A stretch of 21,503 bases of DNA. Origin: a virus. Below, one piece after another: positions 7,253-15,414 of this stretch. A program made the translations under genes and the position numbers. The notes below the pieces were generated by a model. That model did not search any database. It worked only from the letters and a program-made list of their open reading frames with translations, and was not told where the DNA came from. Where the stretch lies: positions 1 through 21,503 of IMG/VR virus record IMGVR_UViG_3300017963_000818; one strand, written 5' to 3'. Every line of letters begins with the position of its first letter. The stretch's first letter is position 1.

Positions 7253-8047
7253 ATGCAATGGTTTAAAGAAAATTTTGGCTCAAGTCCTTCTGGTTTAGTT
7301 GATCCTAGATATAAGGCACAAGATTTTGGAAAGCGACATTTTTCGTCTAGTTACGCTAGAGGCGGGCTCGCTGCAACTATATTTGCTCCTACTACTGGAG
7401 AGGCATTAAAGTCTCCTTGGCGCAGAACACATAAACCTGGAAGCACACAACATATTGCCAACTTAAGAAAAATGCAAATGCAATATCCTGGCAATAAGAA
7501 AATAGCCAAAGCACTTGTATCAGCAGAACAAGGTGCCGCAAAAGCCGGAATGCTTGGAAAACTTGGTAAAGTTGCAGGCCCAGCAATGAGTGCCGCATTT
7601 GTAGTGGCCCCTGCCTTTACAACACCTGGTGGCCCTTACGAGAAAGGCAAAGCAATGATTTCTGGCGCTGCTGGGCTTGTTGGATTTGAAATAGGTAGTA
7701 AGGCAGGACTTGGAGCTGGTGCTGCAGCTGGTGCTGCTCTTGGTGCTTTCTTAGGCCCAGTAGGGGCAGTAGCAGGTGGACTTATTGGTGGAGCAGTTGG
7801 GTTTTTCGGTGGTGGTCTTGCTGGTAGTGCTGCACTTAGTGGTGCTACAGATGCAACATTTGCTACTGCTGATCAGGCAGTACAAAACGAACGAAATAGA
7901 AGACAACTTGGTTGGGTTGGAGATCAAACTGCATTTATGACGGAAGGTGCACATACAATGAGACAACAATCTTTACAAGCAATGAATAGAGGCATGATGA
8001 GTGCTAGATCTATGCTTGGTAAAGAAGGTATGATGTTGCACCAATAG
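7253..8047 (+). CDS. Glycine-zipper membrane-active virion protein, putative
   Basis: A 264-residue protein. The N-terminal half is basic and mixed (FGKRHFSSSYARGG, TQHIANLRKMQMQYPGNKK). Residues about 138-198 form a long Gly/Ala zipper with hydrophobic faces (LGAGAAAGAALGAFLGPVGA, AGGLIGGAVGFFGGGLAGSA), typical of proteins that make or line membrane channels. The C terminus is Met/Gln-rich and helical (TMRQQSLQAMNRGMMSARSM), a pattern I associate with structural proteins of other phages. The start follows an AGGAA site at 7239-7243. The position directly before the terminase and after the multidomain protein supports an ejection role; this is inference. Confidence 0.6.
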   Translation: MQWFKENFGSSPSGLVDPRYKAQDFGKRHFSSSYARGGLAATIFAPTTGEALKSPWRRTHKPGSTQHIANLRKMQMQYPGNKKIAKALVSAEQGAAKAGMLGKLGKVAGPAMSAAFVVAPAFTTPGGPYEKGKAMISGAAGLVGFEIGSKAGLGAGAAAGAALGAFLGPVGAVAGGLIGGAVGFFGGGLAGSAALSGATDATFATADQAVQNERNRRQLGWVGDQTAFMTEGAHTMRQQSLQAMNRGMMSARSMLGKEGMMLHQ

Positions 8048-8054
8048 GTGATTT

Positions 8055-9989
8055 ATGGTTGATGAATTATCAGATCTTAGAAAATTAGAACTACCCTTTA
8101 ATGTAGATGAGGTAATCCCTCAGTGTCACGAGTGTGTTCGCACGCAATTAAAAAAATATGAAAAGTTTGTTTTTGATGGTAAGGCTGTTGGCGAAAAGTT
8201 TATGGTACTTTGTAAAGGCATTAAAAAGAGCTTAGTTTCTCCTATGGAGGAAGCTACTATGACAGACGAGCAGCTTGACATGTTAAAGGCTACCCGTGAC
8301 AAAGTAGAATTCGCTAAACAATTCATTAGGTTACCTGGTGATATACCTTGGATTGCACGCTGGTACCAAGAGAATGTTTTACGTTGCACTTCACGTAGGA
8401 AAGTTTTGCGTATTGGTCGAAGGACAGGAAAAACTGACAGCGTGTGTGTTGAAATTCTATATAAGCTTTTTACTAATAAAGATAAAAAGATTTTTGTTAC
8501 TGGTCCTCAAAAGATTCACGTAGAAGAAATATTTATTAGACTTAGGTCTTTTATTGCTGCACATCCAATGTTAAGAGATTCTGTTGTAAGAGACGTAAAA
8601 GCTCCTTATTATGAAATAAAGATTCGCAATGGTTCTCGTGTTCGTGGTGTGCCCGCAGGAGCGAAAGGCAAGAAGGAAGGTCTCGCTGGTCGAGGTCAGG
8701 ACGCTGATGATATTTATGTGGAGGAAATGGATTATGTAGATGGTACCGCTCTTCGAGGTGGTATTTTTCCTATTCTACATACAACACCAAATACTAGTCT
8801 TTGTGGGTTTTCTACTCCTACTGGATTTAAAACACCATATTATACTCTTTGTGAAGAAAGTCCTGGATATAAAGAGTTTCATTTTACTTACAAGGTGCTT
8901 CCTCATTGGAAACAAGTAGAGGCAGAGAAGCCACAGTTTACAGAAGAAGATTGGAAGCATGAATATTTAGCCGAATGGGGAACATCTGAAGGTGGTGTTT
9001 ATAAACCTTCTTATATTGATCGTGCGCTTGTTAAATATGAATATGACTCAATAAAAAGAAATGCTTCTTGGAAATATACTATTGGCACTGATTGGAATGA
9101 AAAATATGGTACTGAAATTATAGTACTTGGGTTTAATCCATTTACAAACACATATCAAGTTGTTGAATCACAACATATTGAAAAGTCAGAGTTTACACAG
9201 CTTTCTGGTATTTCTAAACTTTTAGAGATGAACAAAAAGTGGATGCCCAATTATATTTATATCGATGCTGGCAACGGAAGCACTAATTATGAGTTACTTA
9301 GAAAAACAGCATGGACACACACACATAAAAACGGTGATAGAAATACTGCTAACTTATTAAGAATATTAAAGAAATATGATGCTGGTGCTGCCCTTGAAAT
9401 CAAAGATCCTATCACACACGAAAAAACCAAAAAACCAGCTAAACCTTTTATGGTTAACTGCTCTGTTAGGTTGTTTGAACAAAACCTAATTAGAATATCA
9501 TCATATGACAACAAATTAGAAAAACAACTTAGAAGTTATATTGTTGATCGTATTTCTCCAAATGGTAATCCTGTTTATGCCACTGAAGATCCAAAAGTTA
9601 TGGATCATAGGCTTGACGCTCTTAACTTGGCAATTGTTGCTTTTCAGTTGGAATTTAGTGACTTACATGCTACTGTTGTCAATACACAGGTTGGTGCAGT
9701 TCTTGATCCGCGTACAAAGAGAAACCAAAAAGCCTCTACTGCGGAGGAAAGAAAAGAAAGATTATCCAGACCAGAAGAAAGAAGACTTGATGGTGGAGTA
9801 GAACAAACAGATTTAGAAAAACATATACTTGCAAATCAAGCCAGAAGAGTGGATAATCATTTAGGAATGAATACAAACCGTTTAGGTTGGGACACTGACC
9901 AAGAAGAAGAGAGAATGAAAGAATATTTACAGCGTAGAAAAAGCAGAAGAAAAATACACAGTAATAGACCTACACGTTCTAATATCTAG
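8055..9989 (+). CDS. Terminase large subunit (packaging ATPase and nuclease)
   Basis: The 644-residue motor that pumps phage DNA into the procapsid and cuts it. ATPase domain: an adenine-binding-type Gln (Q105 in RWYQEN), Walker A GRRTGKT (121-127), RGQDADD leading to Walker B VEEMD (E223, catalytic E224), and a coupling-type segment GFSTPTG. Nuclease domain, RNase H fold: D346 (TIGTDWNEKYG), D404 (IYIDAGNG) and D521 (DHRLDALNLA), the usual three acidic ligands. The length is within the normal range for phage large terminases, with an N-terminal extension of about 90 residues and a very basic C-terminal tail (RRKSRRK). The AGGTGA ribosome site overlaps the previous stop and lies only three bases from the ATG. 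A shorter paralogue of its ATPase domain lies at 1427-2011. Confidence 0.93.
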   Translation: MVDELSDLRKLELPFNVDEVIPQCHECVRTQLKKYEKFVFDGKAVGEKFMVLCKGIKKSLVSPMEEATMTDEQLDMLKATRDKVEFAKQFIRLPGDIPWIARWYQENVLRCTSRRKVLRIGRRTGKTDSVCVEILYKLFTNKDKKIFVTGPQKIHVEEIFIRLRSFIAAHPMLRDSVVRDVKAPYYEIKIRNGSRVRGVPAGAKGKKEGLAGRGQDADDIYVEEMDYVDGTALRGGIFPILHTTPNTSLCGFSTPTGFKTPYYTLCEESPGYKEFHFTYKVLPHWKQVEAEKPQFTEEDWKHEYLAEWGTSEGGVYKPSYIDRALVKYEYDSIKRNASWKYTIGTDWNEKYGTEIIVLGFNPFTNTYQVVESQHIEKSEFTQLSGISKLLEMNKKWMPNYIYIDAGNGSTNYELLRKTAWTHTHKNGDRNTANLLRILKKYDAGAALEIKDPITHEKTKKPAKPFMVNCSVRLFEQNLIRISSYDNKLEKQLRSYIVDRISPNGNPVYATEDPKVMDHRLDALNLAIVAFQLEFSDLHATVVNTQVGAVLDPRTKRNQKASTAEERKERLSRPEERRLDGGVEQTDLEKHILANQARRVDNHLGMNTNRLGWDTDQEEERMKEYLQRRKSRRKIHSNRPTRSNI

Positions 9990-9998
9990 GAGGATAAC

Positions 9999-10460
9999 AT
10001 GAGCTTGGGAATATATTTTAGAGATTCCGATGGAAATATGTCATTAGCTACAGCTGATGGAGACACTACAAATCCCATAACAACAACGCACGATGGTAAA
10101 GATGGAGACGAAAAGACTGTCACGTTGTATTTGCGTAATGATGATTTAACCAAATGGTATTCAAATATTGTTATTACTCCTGTTGATTTGGTAGATGCTA
10201 ATCCTTATGGTGATGTTGGATACACAGAAACTGGATGGGGCGTAAAGATAAATAAAGGTGGAGATCAACCTACAGATGCTGAATGGGGAGATGTTGACTG
10301 GGGAGATCATATTCATATGGATAACATCGGATCTAGTGTTGCTGGTGATAATGCTACTTATTATCCGTTTTGGTATTTAATTTCTTGCCCGCCGAATAGC
10401 CCAGCACAAAACAAAAGCGATATAGTTCTTAAGGTTGAGTTTACAGAGAACGCGGTATAA
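9999..10460 (+). CDS. Hypothetical structural protein, beta-rich
   Basis: A 153-residue acidic protein with a strong AGGAGGA ribosome site at 9988-9994. Alternating short strands (KTVTLYLRNDD, WYSNIVITPVD, SDIVLKVEFTENA) and Gly/Asp turns suggest a beta-sandwich, as in virion decoration or tail-associated domains. The Trp-rich centre (GWGVKINKGGD, AEWGDVDWGDHIH) is distinctive. It comes straight after the terminase and starts a run of four unassigned genes before the portal. I do not recognise a named family. A virion role follows only from context and fold type. Confidence 0.55.
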   Translation: MSLGIYFRDSDGNMSLATADGDTTNPITTTHDGKDGDEKTVTLYLRNDDLTKWYSNIVITPVDLVDANPYGDVGYTETGWGVKINKGGDQPTDAEWGDVDWGDHIHMDNIGSSVAGDNATYYPFWYLISCPPNSPAQNKSDIVLKVEFTENAV

Positions 10461-10464
10461 TCTA

Positions 10465-10878
10465 ATGGATATTAAAAAATTATTGAATACAGATGATCAA
10501 AATCTATTAAGTGAAAATGCTGGTGTTCAGTGGGTTCCAGAGAATCCACGTGAAGTATTATTACCTTATATGTCTAATGTTCCCAACGAAGAAGAAGAGG
10601 GTTTGGACACTAGGAGAAGAAAAGCAAAAGAAGTTGTTGATGGTTATACTAAAATAATTGAAGACTCAAAAGTACTTGAGGGTGAAATAGAAGAAAGATG
10701 TAAAAATGTAAAAGTACCTCTTAATACAGGGCAACATTTAAGCGTTATAGAAGCAATAGGTAGAGTATTTGGCATACGGTCCGAAGAAGTTACTTTTGAT
10801 ATGTATAAAATATGTGTTAAAGAATTAGGTAAAATTGCAAATAACACAGGAGAACCTAATAATGATGGTAATAGATGA
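10465..10878 (+). CDS. Hypothetical protein, charged helical
   Basis: A 137-residue protein from the ATG at 10465, five bases after the previous stop. An upstream in-frame ATG at 10435 would lie inside the previous gene, so it is less likely. Neither start has a good ribosome site; GAGAA at 10446-10450 is the best, so translation may be coupled. The protein is acidic in the middle (NEEEEGLDTRRRK) and mostly helical (YTKIIEDSKVLEGEIEERCK), ending in a flexible Asn/Gly tail. It may be a small virion or assembly protein. No family recognised. Confidence 0.5.
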   Translation: MDIKKLLNTDDQNLLSENAGVQWVPENPREVLLPYMSNVPNEEEEGLDTRRRKAKEVVDGYTKIIEDSKVLEGEIEERCKNVKVPLNTGQHLSVIEAIGRVFGIRSEEVTFDMYKICVKELGKIANNTGEPNNDGNR

Positions 10879-11245
10879 AATTAACCAAGAGGCGTATGAT
10901 ACCTATCAGGTAGAAATAGGCTACTATAAATTGTTTCCTTTGTTGCTTGGTGATTTTGTCACACGTAAAGACGCAAAGCAAATGATGTTGCCTAGTAACT
11001 TACCAGTACAGACCTCAGTAACTGTTAATCCAGGTCAGGCTGTCCAGGTTGCCGTTCCTGCTGGAACCGGGTCAACCACCTCTCCTGCTGCTGGGAATGG
11101 ACAGGGTACCGTACAGCCTACATATAATGGAAGTACACCTCATGCTGAATCTCAAGTTTTAAAAGCTGAGATAGAAGCTAAAAAACGTGCTGGTGGAGTA
11201 GCAGTAGATAGCCTTACAGAACCAGTTAAGAAAGCTACCGAATAA
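10862..11245 (+). CDS. Hypothetical protein with Pro/Gly/Thr-rich linker
   Basis: A 127-residue protein. The start is set at the first of two tandem ATGs (10862, 10865), because AGGAGA at 10848-10853 lies eight bases upstream. A longer frame from 10835 has no such site. It overlaps the previous gene by 17 bases. The N-terminal third looks folded (VEIGYYKLFPLLLGDFVTRK). The middle is a flexible linker rich in Pro, Gly, Thr and Gln, and the C terminus is a short charged helix (QVLKAEIEAKKRAG). Its stop overlaps the ATG of the next gene (TAATG at 11243-11247). Function unknown; a connector-type protein is one possibility. Confidence 0.5.
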   Translation: MMVIDEINQEAYDTYQVEIGYYKLFPLLLGDFVTRKDAKQMMLPSNLPVQTSVTVNPGQAVQVAVPAGTGSTTSPAAGNGQGTVQPTYNGSTPHAESQVLKAEIEAKKRAGGVAVDSLTEPVKKATE

Positions 11246-13230
11246 TGGGTTTTACTGATGATAAAAATGTTGTGCGCACCAACGAGAAGAAAGTTATTGC
11301 TTCTTCTGATGGTCAAACAGTAAAAGTTAAACTTAGAGTTAACAAAAAGAATCCGTTGGCACAACAAGATTATGCTTTAATAGTTAGGGCTTTTGAAGTA
11401 GAAGCTGCCAATTGGGCAGAAGAAGATTACGCCCTTGCTTATCACTATAAAGATGTTTACTCCACTAGGAATTTTTCTACACGAGTAAGAGAGCAGATGG
11501 GGTATTATCCAGGTATGCATCAGGCTTCTGGAGTTAAGAAAGAAGACCCTGCATACACAACAGCCAATAATAAAGCAAATGATAGATTGAACTTCTGGAA
11601 TAACTCTATGGATAATCCAGACGCTTTTATGAATGGATTACGATCTAGAGAACAAGATTTTGACTATAGAAAGATTTTTGGGTCTGACACATCTGCAAAA
11701 ACAAAAGGTGAGCAAGTAGGAAAGCTTCTTACAGAATGTATACCTTGTTTTGATAGATTATTGGATCTTGATGGGTTGCTTCCAGATGGTGATCTTTTAG
11801 AGGTTCATCTTTTAAATATTAAAATGCGCACAGATATCCTAGATCAGATACGTGATCTTTTTAAAGATCCTGGAATGTATTTAGATATTTGTGAACTATT
11901 GAATTTGTTGTCTGGATTGTGTCCACAAGATCTTCTTGCAATGTTAGCGCTATTAACAAATTATCTAGCAAAATTAAACTTAGATGTTAAATTTAATGTT
12001 GATTTCATTATTAATCTTGTCGGCGCAATATTAAGCCCATTTTTAGATGCTCTAGCACAATGGTTAGATAAACTAGTACAAATGCTTATTGCTCCAATGC
12101 TTTGTGTTGTAGATCATATTAATGAAGTTATTATACTAGCACAAAACGCAAAGATCCCATTCAGCCAGGCATCTGTTTCTGCAGAAGCAGATATTGGTGT
12201 TGCACTTCCAACACATAAAAACTTTTCTAGTGATGTTGGCGCTGGCGTAGAACCCACAGAAAGACAATGGGCCAATGGTGAGATGGAGCGATTCAATACT
12301 CCTGATGGTCAAAAATATAATCCAACAATACCAGAGTGGCCAGAAGAAGAAACAGATCTTGCTGTTGATGAAATGAAAGAATCTGTGAAACCATCTATAT
12401 CTACAGCAGAAAGAGAACAAAGAGATCAGAAGTGGGCCGATCTTAAACGAAAAGATAGAAACAAAAGAAACAAAGTTCCACCGCCTTTAAAGCGTGGTAA
12501 TCCACGTGACGGCACAAGGTGGAGTAAAGATGATATTCCACAATCAGAAAAATGGAGCAAAGAATTTTCTATAGGCAATGAGAACAATCCTCCAGAAAAA
12601 CAAAGCACTGTAAAAGAAGCTAAAAGATATTTTGATCCAGAACCACTTGTTAATTCTATAGTTCAGATGCGCAACATTTCTCAGGGTGCTATTAGGTATG
12701 TTCAAGATTGGTTTGATTATGCTATTCAAATGATCTATGACCTTTTAGGTACTGACTTTGGGTGGATGAGCAAAAAATCAGATAGTTCTGTTATTAGGTC
12801 TCGCATTATTCAGTTGATTTTAGTAATAAAATCTATCCTTAAAGCAATTTCTAAAAATGGCCTAAAGTGTGGCACTAATAGTAATTTAGATGTGCAACAA
12901 ATGAAATTTATCCTAGAAGACACGATGAACAAACAAAGCGCTACACAATTTGAAGTACTAGATAATGGTGATATAAGAGTTATTCCACCCAACGGTAATA
13001 AGAAAATAGATACAAAACAAACAGTTGGCTCAAAAGAAAACAGTAACAGTGGAATTAATAGTGGGATTGGAACTATTGATAACAGCGCAAAAACAAATGA
13101 AGTTAAGCAAAAAACTGTCGAATCAGGTATTATTATTAAGAATTGTTTGCAAGATATGACAGCTGAAGACTTGTCAAGTGCCAGAGAATTTATAGCTGAA
13201 TATGAGAGGAGAACTGGCGGTAATGGATAA
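11245..13230 (+). CDS. Large hypothetical virion protein with Leu-rich helical core
   Basis: A 661-residue protein of unknown family. Residues 1-160 are charged. From about 160 to 300 there is a Leu-rich helical region containing C165, C168 and C216 (CELLNLLSGLCPQDLL), with a hydrophobic stretch (FIINLVGAILSPFLDALAQ) that could be buried in an oligomer or membrane-associated. Residues about 345-470 are Pro/Glu/Lys-rich and look disordered (PPPLKRGNPRDGTRW). Then comes a second helical part (YVQDWFDYAIQMIYDLLG, IIQLILVIKSILKAISK) and an Asn/Ser/Thr tail. It sits directly upstream of the portal gene, overlapping it slightly. Size and position suggest a virion component near the neck or inside the head; this is inference. 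Confidence 0.6.
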   Translation: MGFTDDKNVVRTNEKKVIASSDGQTVKVKLRVNKKNPLAQQDYALIVRAFEVEAANWAEEDYALAYHYKDVYSTRNFSTRVREQMGYYPGMHQASGVKKEDPAYTTANNKANDRLNFWNNSMDNPDAFMNGLRSREQDFDYRKIFGSDTSAKTKGEQVGKLLTECIPCFDRLLDLDGLLPDGDLLEVHLLNIKMRTDILDQIRDLFKDPGMYLDICELLNLLSGLCPQDLLAMLALLTNYLAKLNLDVKFNVDFIINLVGAILSPFLDALAQWLDKLVQMLIAPMLCVVDHINEVIILAQNAKIPFSQASVSAEADIGVALPTHKNFSSDVGAGVEPTERQWANGEMERFNTPDGQKYNPTIPEWPEEETDLAVDEMKESVKPSISTAEREQRDQKWADLKRKDRNKRNKVPPPLKRGNPRDGTRWSKDDIPQSEKWSKEFSIGNENNPPEKQSTVKEAKRYFDPEPLVNSIVQMRNISQGAIRYVQDWFDYAIQMIYDLLGTDFGWMSKKSDSSVIRSRIIQLILVIKSILKAISKNGLKCGTNSNLDVQQMKFILEDTMNKQSATQFEVLDNGDIRVIPPNGNKKIDTKQTVGSKENSNSGINSGIGTIDNSAKTNEVKQKTVESGIIIKNCLQDMTAEDLSSAREFIAEYERRTGGNG

Positions 13231-15394
13231 CAACAAACCTGAACAAAACCAGGACGCTCCCAAGAGTGAAAATAATGGTTTTAAGGTTCCAGAGAAAAGA
13301 TCTATTATTCCAGTGGCTTTGCCGCCACCAACAAAAGTATACACCTCAAATATTGGAAGAGGAAGAGCACCTACTTTAAGATGGGAAAATTCAGAATGGG
13401 ACTTAGTTGAAACTGGTCGTATTTTAGATACTGAATCTTATTATAAACGTGCACTCAAAGTAAAAAAGAACCTATTCCTTAAAGAGGGTTATTCTTTTTC
13501 TAGTTCTGATATTAATAGAATTAGATATATTAAACAAAGATTTCAACAAATGGAGCACGCAACTGGTGTTCCATTTCCTATGTTAATTTCCGATACTGTA
13601 GCTTCTTTGATAAGAACTAACAACGCTTTTTGGGTAAAAGTACGTAAACAATCTGCTTCTGGTGGAAAAGTTCGTGTGCTTCCGTCTGGCAAGAAACTTA
13701 ATCCAATTGCTGGATATTTCTTAATGCCGTCTGAAACTGTAAGGTTTAAAAGAGATGAGTATGGCAAAATACATAAGTACCAACAAGAAGTATATGGAAA
13801 AGTAACAAAAGAGTTCAAGCCAGAAGATGTTGTTCATTTTCACTTTGAAAAACGTCCAGGTTATTCTGTTGGAACTCCAGATGTTGTCCCTGTTAAAGAT
13901 GATATTCGTGCATTGCGCAGAATAGAAGAAAATGTTGAGCTTCTTGTATACCAACACCTTTTCCCTTTGTTTCATTATCAGGTTGGTACATCTGATGCAC
14001 CTGCTGCTATGTTTTCAGATGGCCAGAGTGAAATTGATATAGTAAAAGCTGCTGTTCAGGCTATGCCATCTGATGGCTGTTGGGTGACTCCAGAAAGACA
14101 CGCTATTACTCCGCTACAGGGTTCATCTCCACCTATTGCTGTTGATAAAGTAATTGAGCATTTTAAACAAAGAATTTTTACTGGTCTTGGTGTTTCTTCT
14201 GTAGACATGGGAGAGGGTGGAACAGCTAATCGTTCTACTGCTCAAACAATGTCAAGAAACCTTATTGACGACACAAAGGCTAATCAAAAAGAATTTGGCT
14301 CTCAGTTTTACTCTCATGTATTACAAGAGTTATTACTTGAGTCTTCGTTTCCAGAATCTACTTTGTTTGACAAAGAATTTAAAGTTACCCTTAAATTTAA
14401 AGAGATAGATTTTGAGGCTAGACAAGCTAAAGAAAATCATTATGTAGATTTATTCCTTAAAAACGCAATTACGCATTCTGAACTTAGACAAGAACTTGGA
14501 AGAGAACCTTTTCAAGGAGATGGTTGGCCAACTAGCAAAGACAAAAGCACTATGTTTACAGCAGGTGATGGCGACTGGGCAAATACCAACTATGGCCTAA
14601 TAGAAAGAGACAAAGCTCTTATTCAAGCTGTTGATGAGCCACATACAGAAGTTGCAAAAGCAGAATCTGCTTCTCGTGCAAAACAAAATACATCTTCTGG
14701 TGGTAATTCTATAAGCAATAAAAGCCAACCGGCAAACCAACACGGGAAAAGACCAACTGCCAAAGTTAACAAAGATGCACTGGATTTTGTCTATAAACAA
14801 CAATCTCCACTTGGATCTATATATTCAAGTATTAAAACAGATATAGTAGATACTGTACGTACTAATGGGGTGTCTTTGGATAACCTTATTCTTTCTATAA
14901 ATATGTCGTTCTTAGAAGCAAGAGACAGGCTTTTTAGTTTATGTAAACAGGCATACAGGGCTGGCTTAAGAGAGACTGGTCATATTGTTTATGAGGTAAA
15001 CATAAGTAAGATTGATGGCAGAATTCAAGATCATGTTGAAAAATACACATACAAACTTAGAGACCATTTAATTAAAAATATAAAATCACATACTACAAAA
15101 AACAAGAATTTAAAAGCCGAAGATGCAGTATTTGTTGGTCTGGTTTTTGATGCATTAGAACACAGAACTCATATGATTGACAATAGTGAAATAATGCGCG
15201 CATATAACTATGGACTATGTAGTGGATATAGATTAAATAACTTCGAAGAGATTAGTTCTATTAGAAATAGTGACCATCCATGTAATATTTGTGATGGCGG
15301 CGCTTTGAAATACAAATCTACTGATGCTATAATTTACGAAGAGTTGCCACCATTGCATCCACATTGTACTTGTACTATGCAGGTAACTAAATAA
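13223..15394 (+). CDS. Portal protein fused to a MuF-like C-terminal domain
   Basis: A 723-residue protein from the ATG at 13223; AGAGGAGA at 13205-13212 fits this start better than the in-frame ATG at 13202, which lies at the edge of that site. The first part (to about 490) is portal-like: a long N-terminal arm, a central region with GTPDVVPVKDDIRALRRIEE, TGLGVSSVDMGEGG and a typical C-terminal turn (ITHSELRQELGREPFQGDGW). The portal forms the dodecameric DNA gate at one capsid vertex. After a Ser/Asn/Gln linker the C terminus is a helical MuF-like domain with a zinc-type set, CNIC (C687, C690) and HPHCTC (H712 to C717), as in the Mu F/SPP1 gp7 minor head proteins. Usually portal and MuF proteins are separate genes; here they are one chain. 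Confidence 0.82.
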   Translation: MDNNKPEQNQDAPKSENNGFKVPEKRSIIPVALPPPTKVYTSNIGRGRAPTLRWENSEWDLVETGRILDTESYYKRALKVKKNLFLKEGYSFSSSDINRIRYIKQRFQQMEHATGVPFPMLISDTVASLIRTNNAFWVKVRKQSASGGKVRVLPSGKKLNPIAGYFLMPSETVRFKRDEYGKIHKYQQEVYGKVTKEFKPEDVVHFHFEKRPGYSVGTPDVVPVKDDIRALRRIEENVELLVYQHLFPLFHYQVGTSDAPAAMFSDGQSEIDIVKAAVQAMPSDGCWVTPERHAITPLQGSSPPIAVDKVIEHFKQRIFTGLGVSSVDMGEGGTANRSTAQTMSRNLIDDTKANQKEFGSQFYSHVLQELLLESSFPESTLFDKEFKVTLKFKEIDFEARQAKENHYVDLFLKNAITHSELRQELGREPFQGDGWPTSKDKSTMFTAGDGDWANTNYGLIERDKALIQAVDEPHTEVAKAESASRAKQNTSSGGNSISNKSQPANQHGKRPTAKVNKDALDFVYKQQSPLGSIYSSIKTDIVDTVRTNGVSLDNLILSINMSFLEARDRLFSLCKQAYRAGLRETGHIVYEVNISKIDGRIQDHVEKYTYKLRDHLIKNIKSHTTKNKNLKAEDAVFVGLVFDALEHRTHMIDNSEIMRAYNYGLCSGYRLNNFEEISSIRNSDHPCNICDGGALKYKSTDAIIYEELPPLHPHCTCTMQVTK

Positions 15395-15414
15395 AATAGG
15401 AGGATTGTACAATT

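Noticed and set aside
10435-10464. Earlier in-frame ATG for the gene ending at 10878
   Set aside because: It would overlap the end of the previous gene by 26 bases without a ribosome site; the ATG at 10465 just after the stop fits the pattern of this block.
10835-10861. Earlier in-frame ATG for the gene ending at 11245
   Set aside because: The AGGAGA at 10848-10853 is placed for the tandem ATGs at 10862/10865, not for 10835.
13202-13222. Earlier in-frame ATG for the portal gene
   Set aside because: The ribosome-site sequence AGAGGAGA lies downstream of this ATG and is placed for the ATG at 13223.
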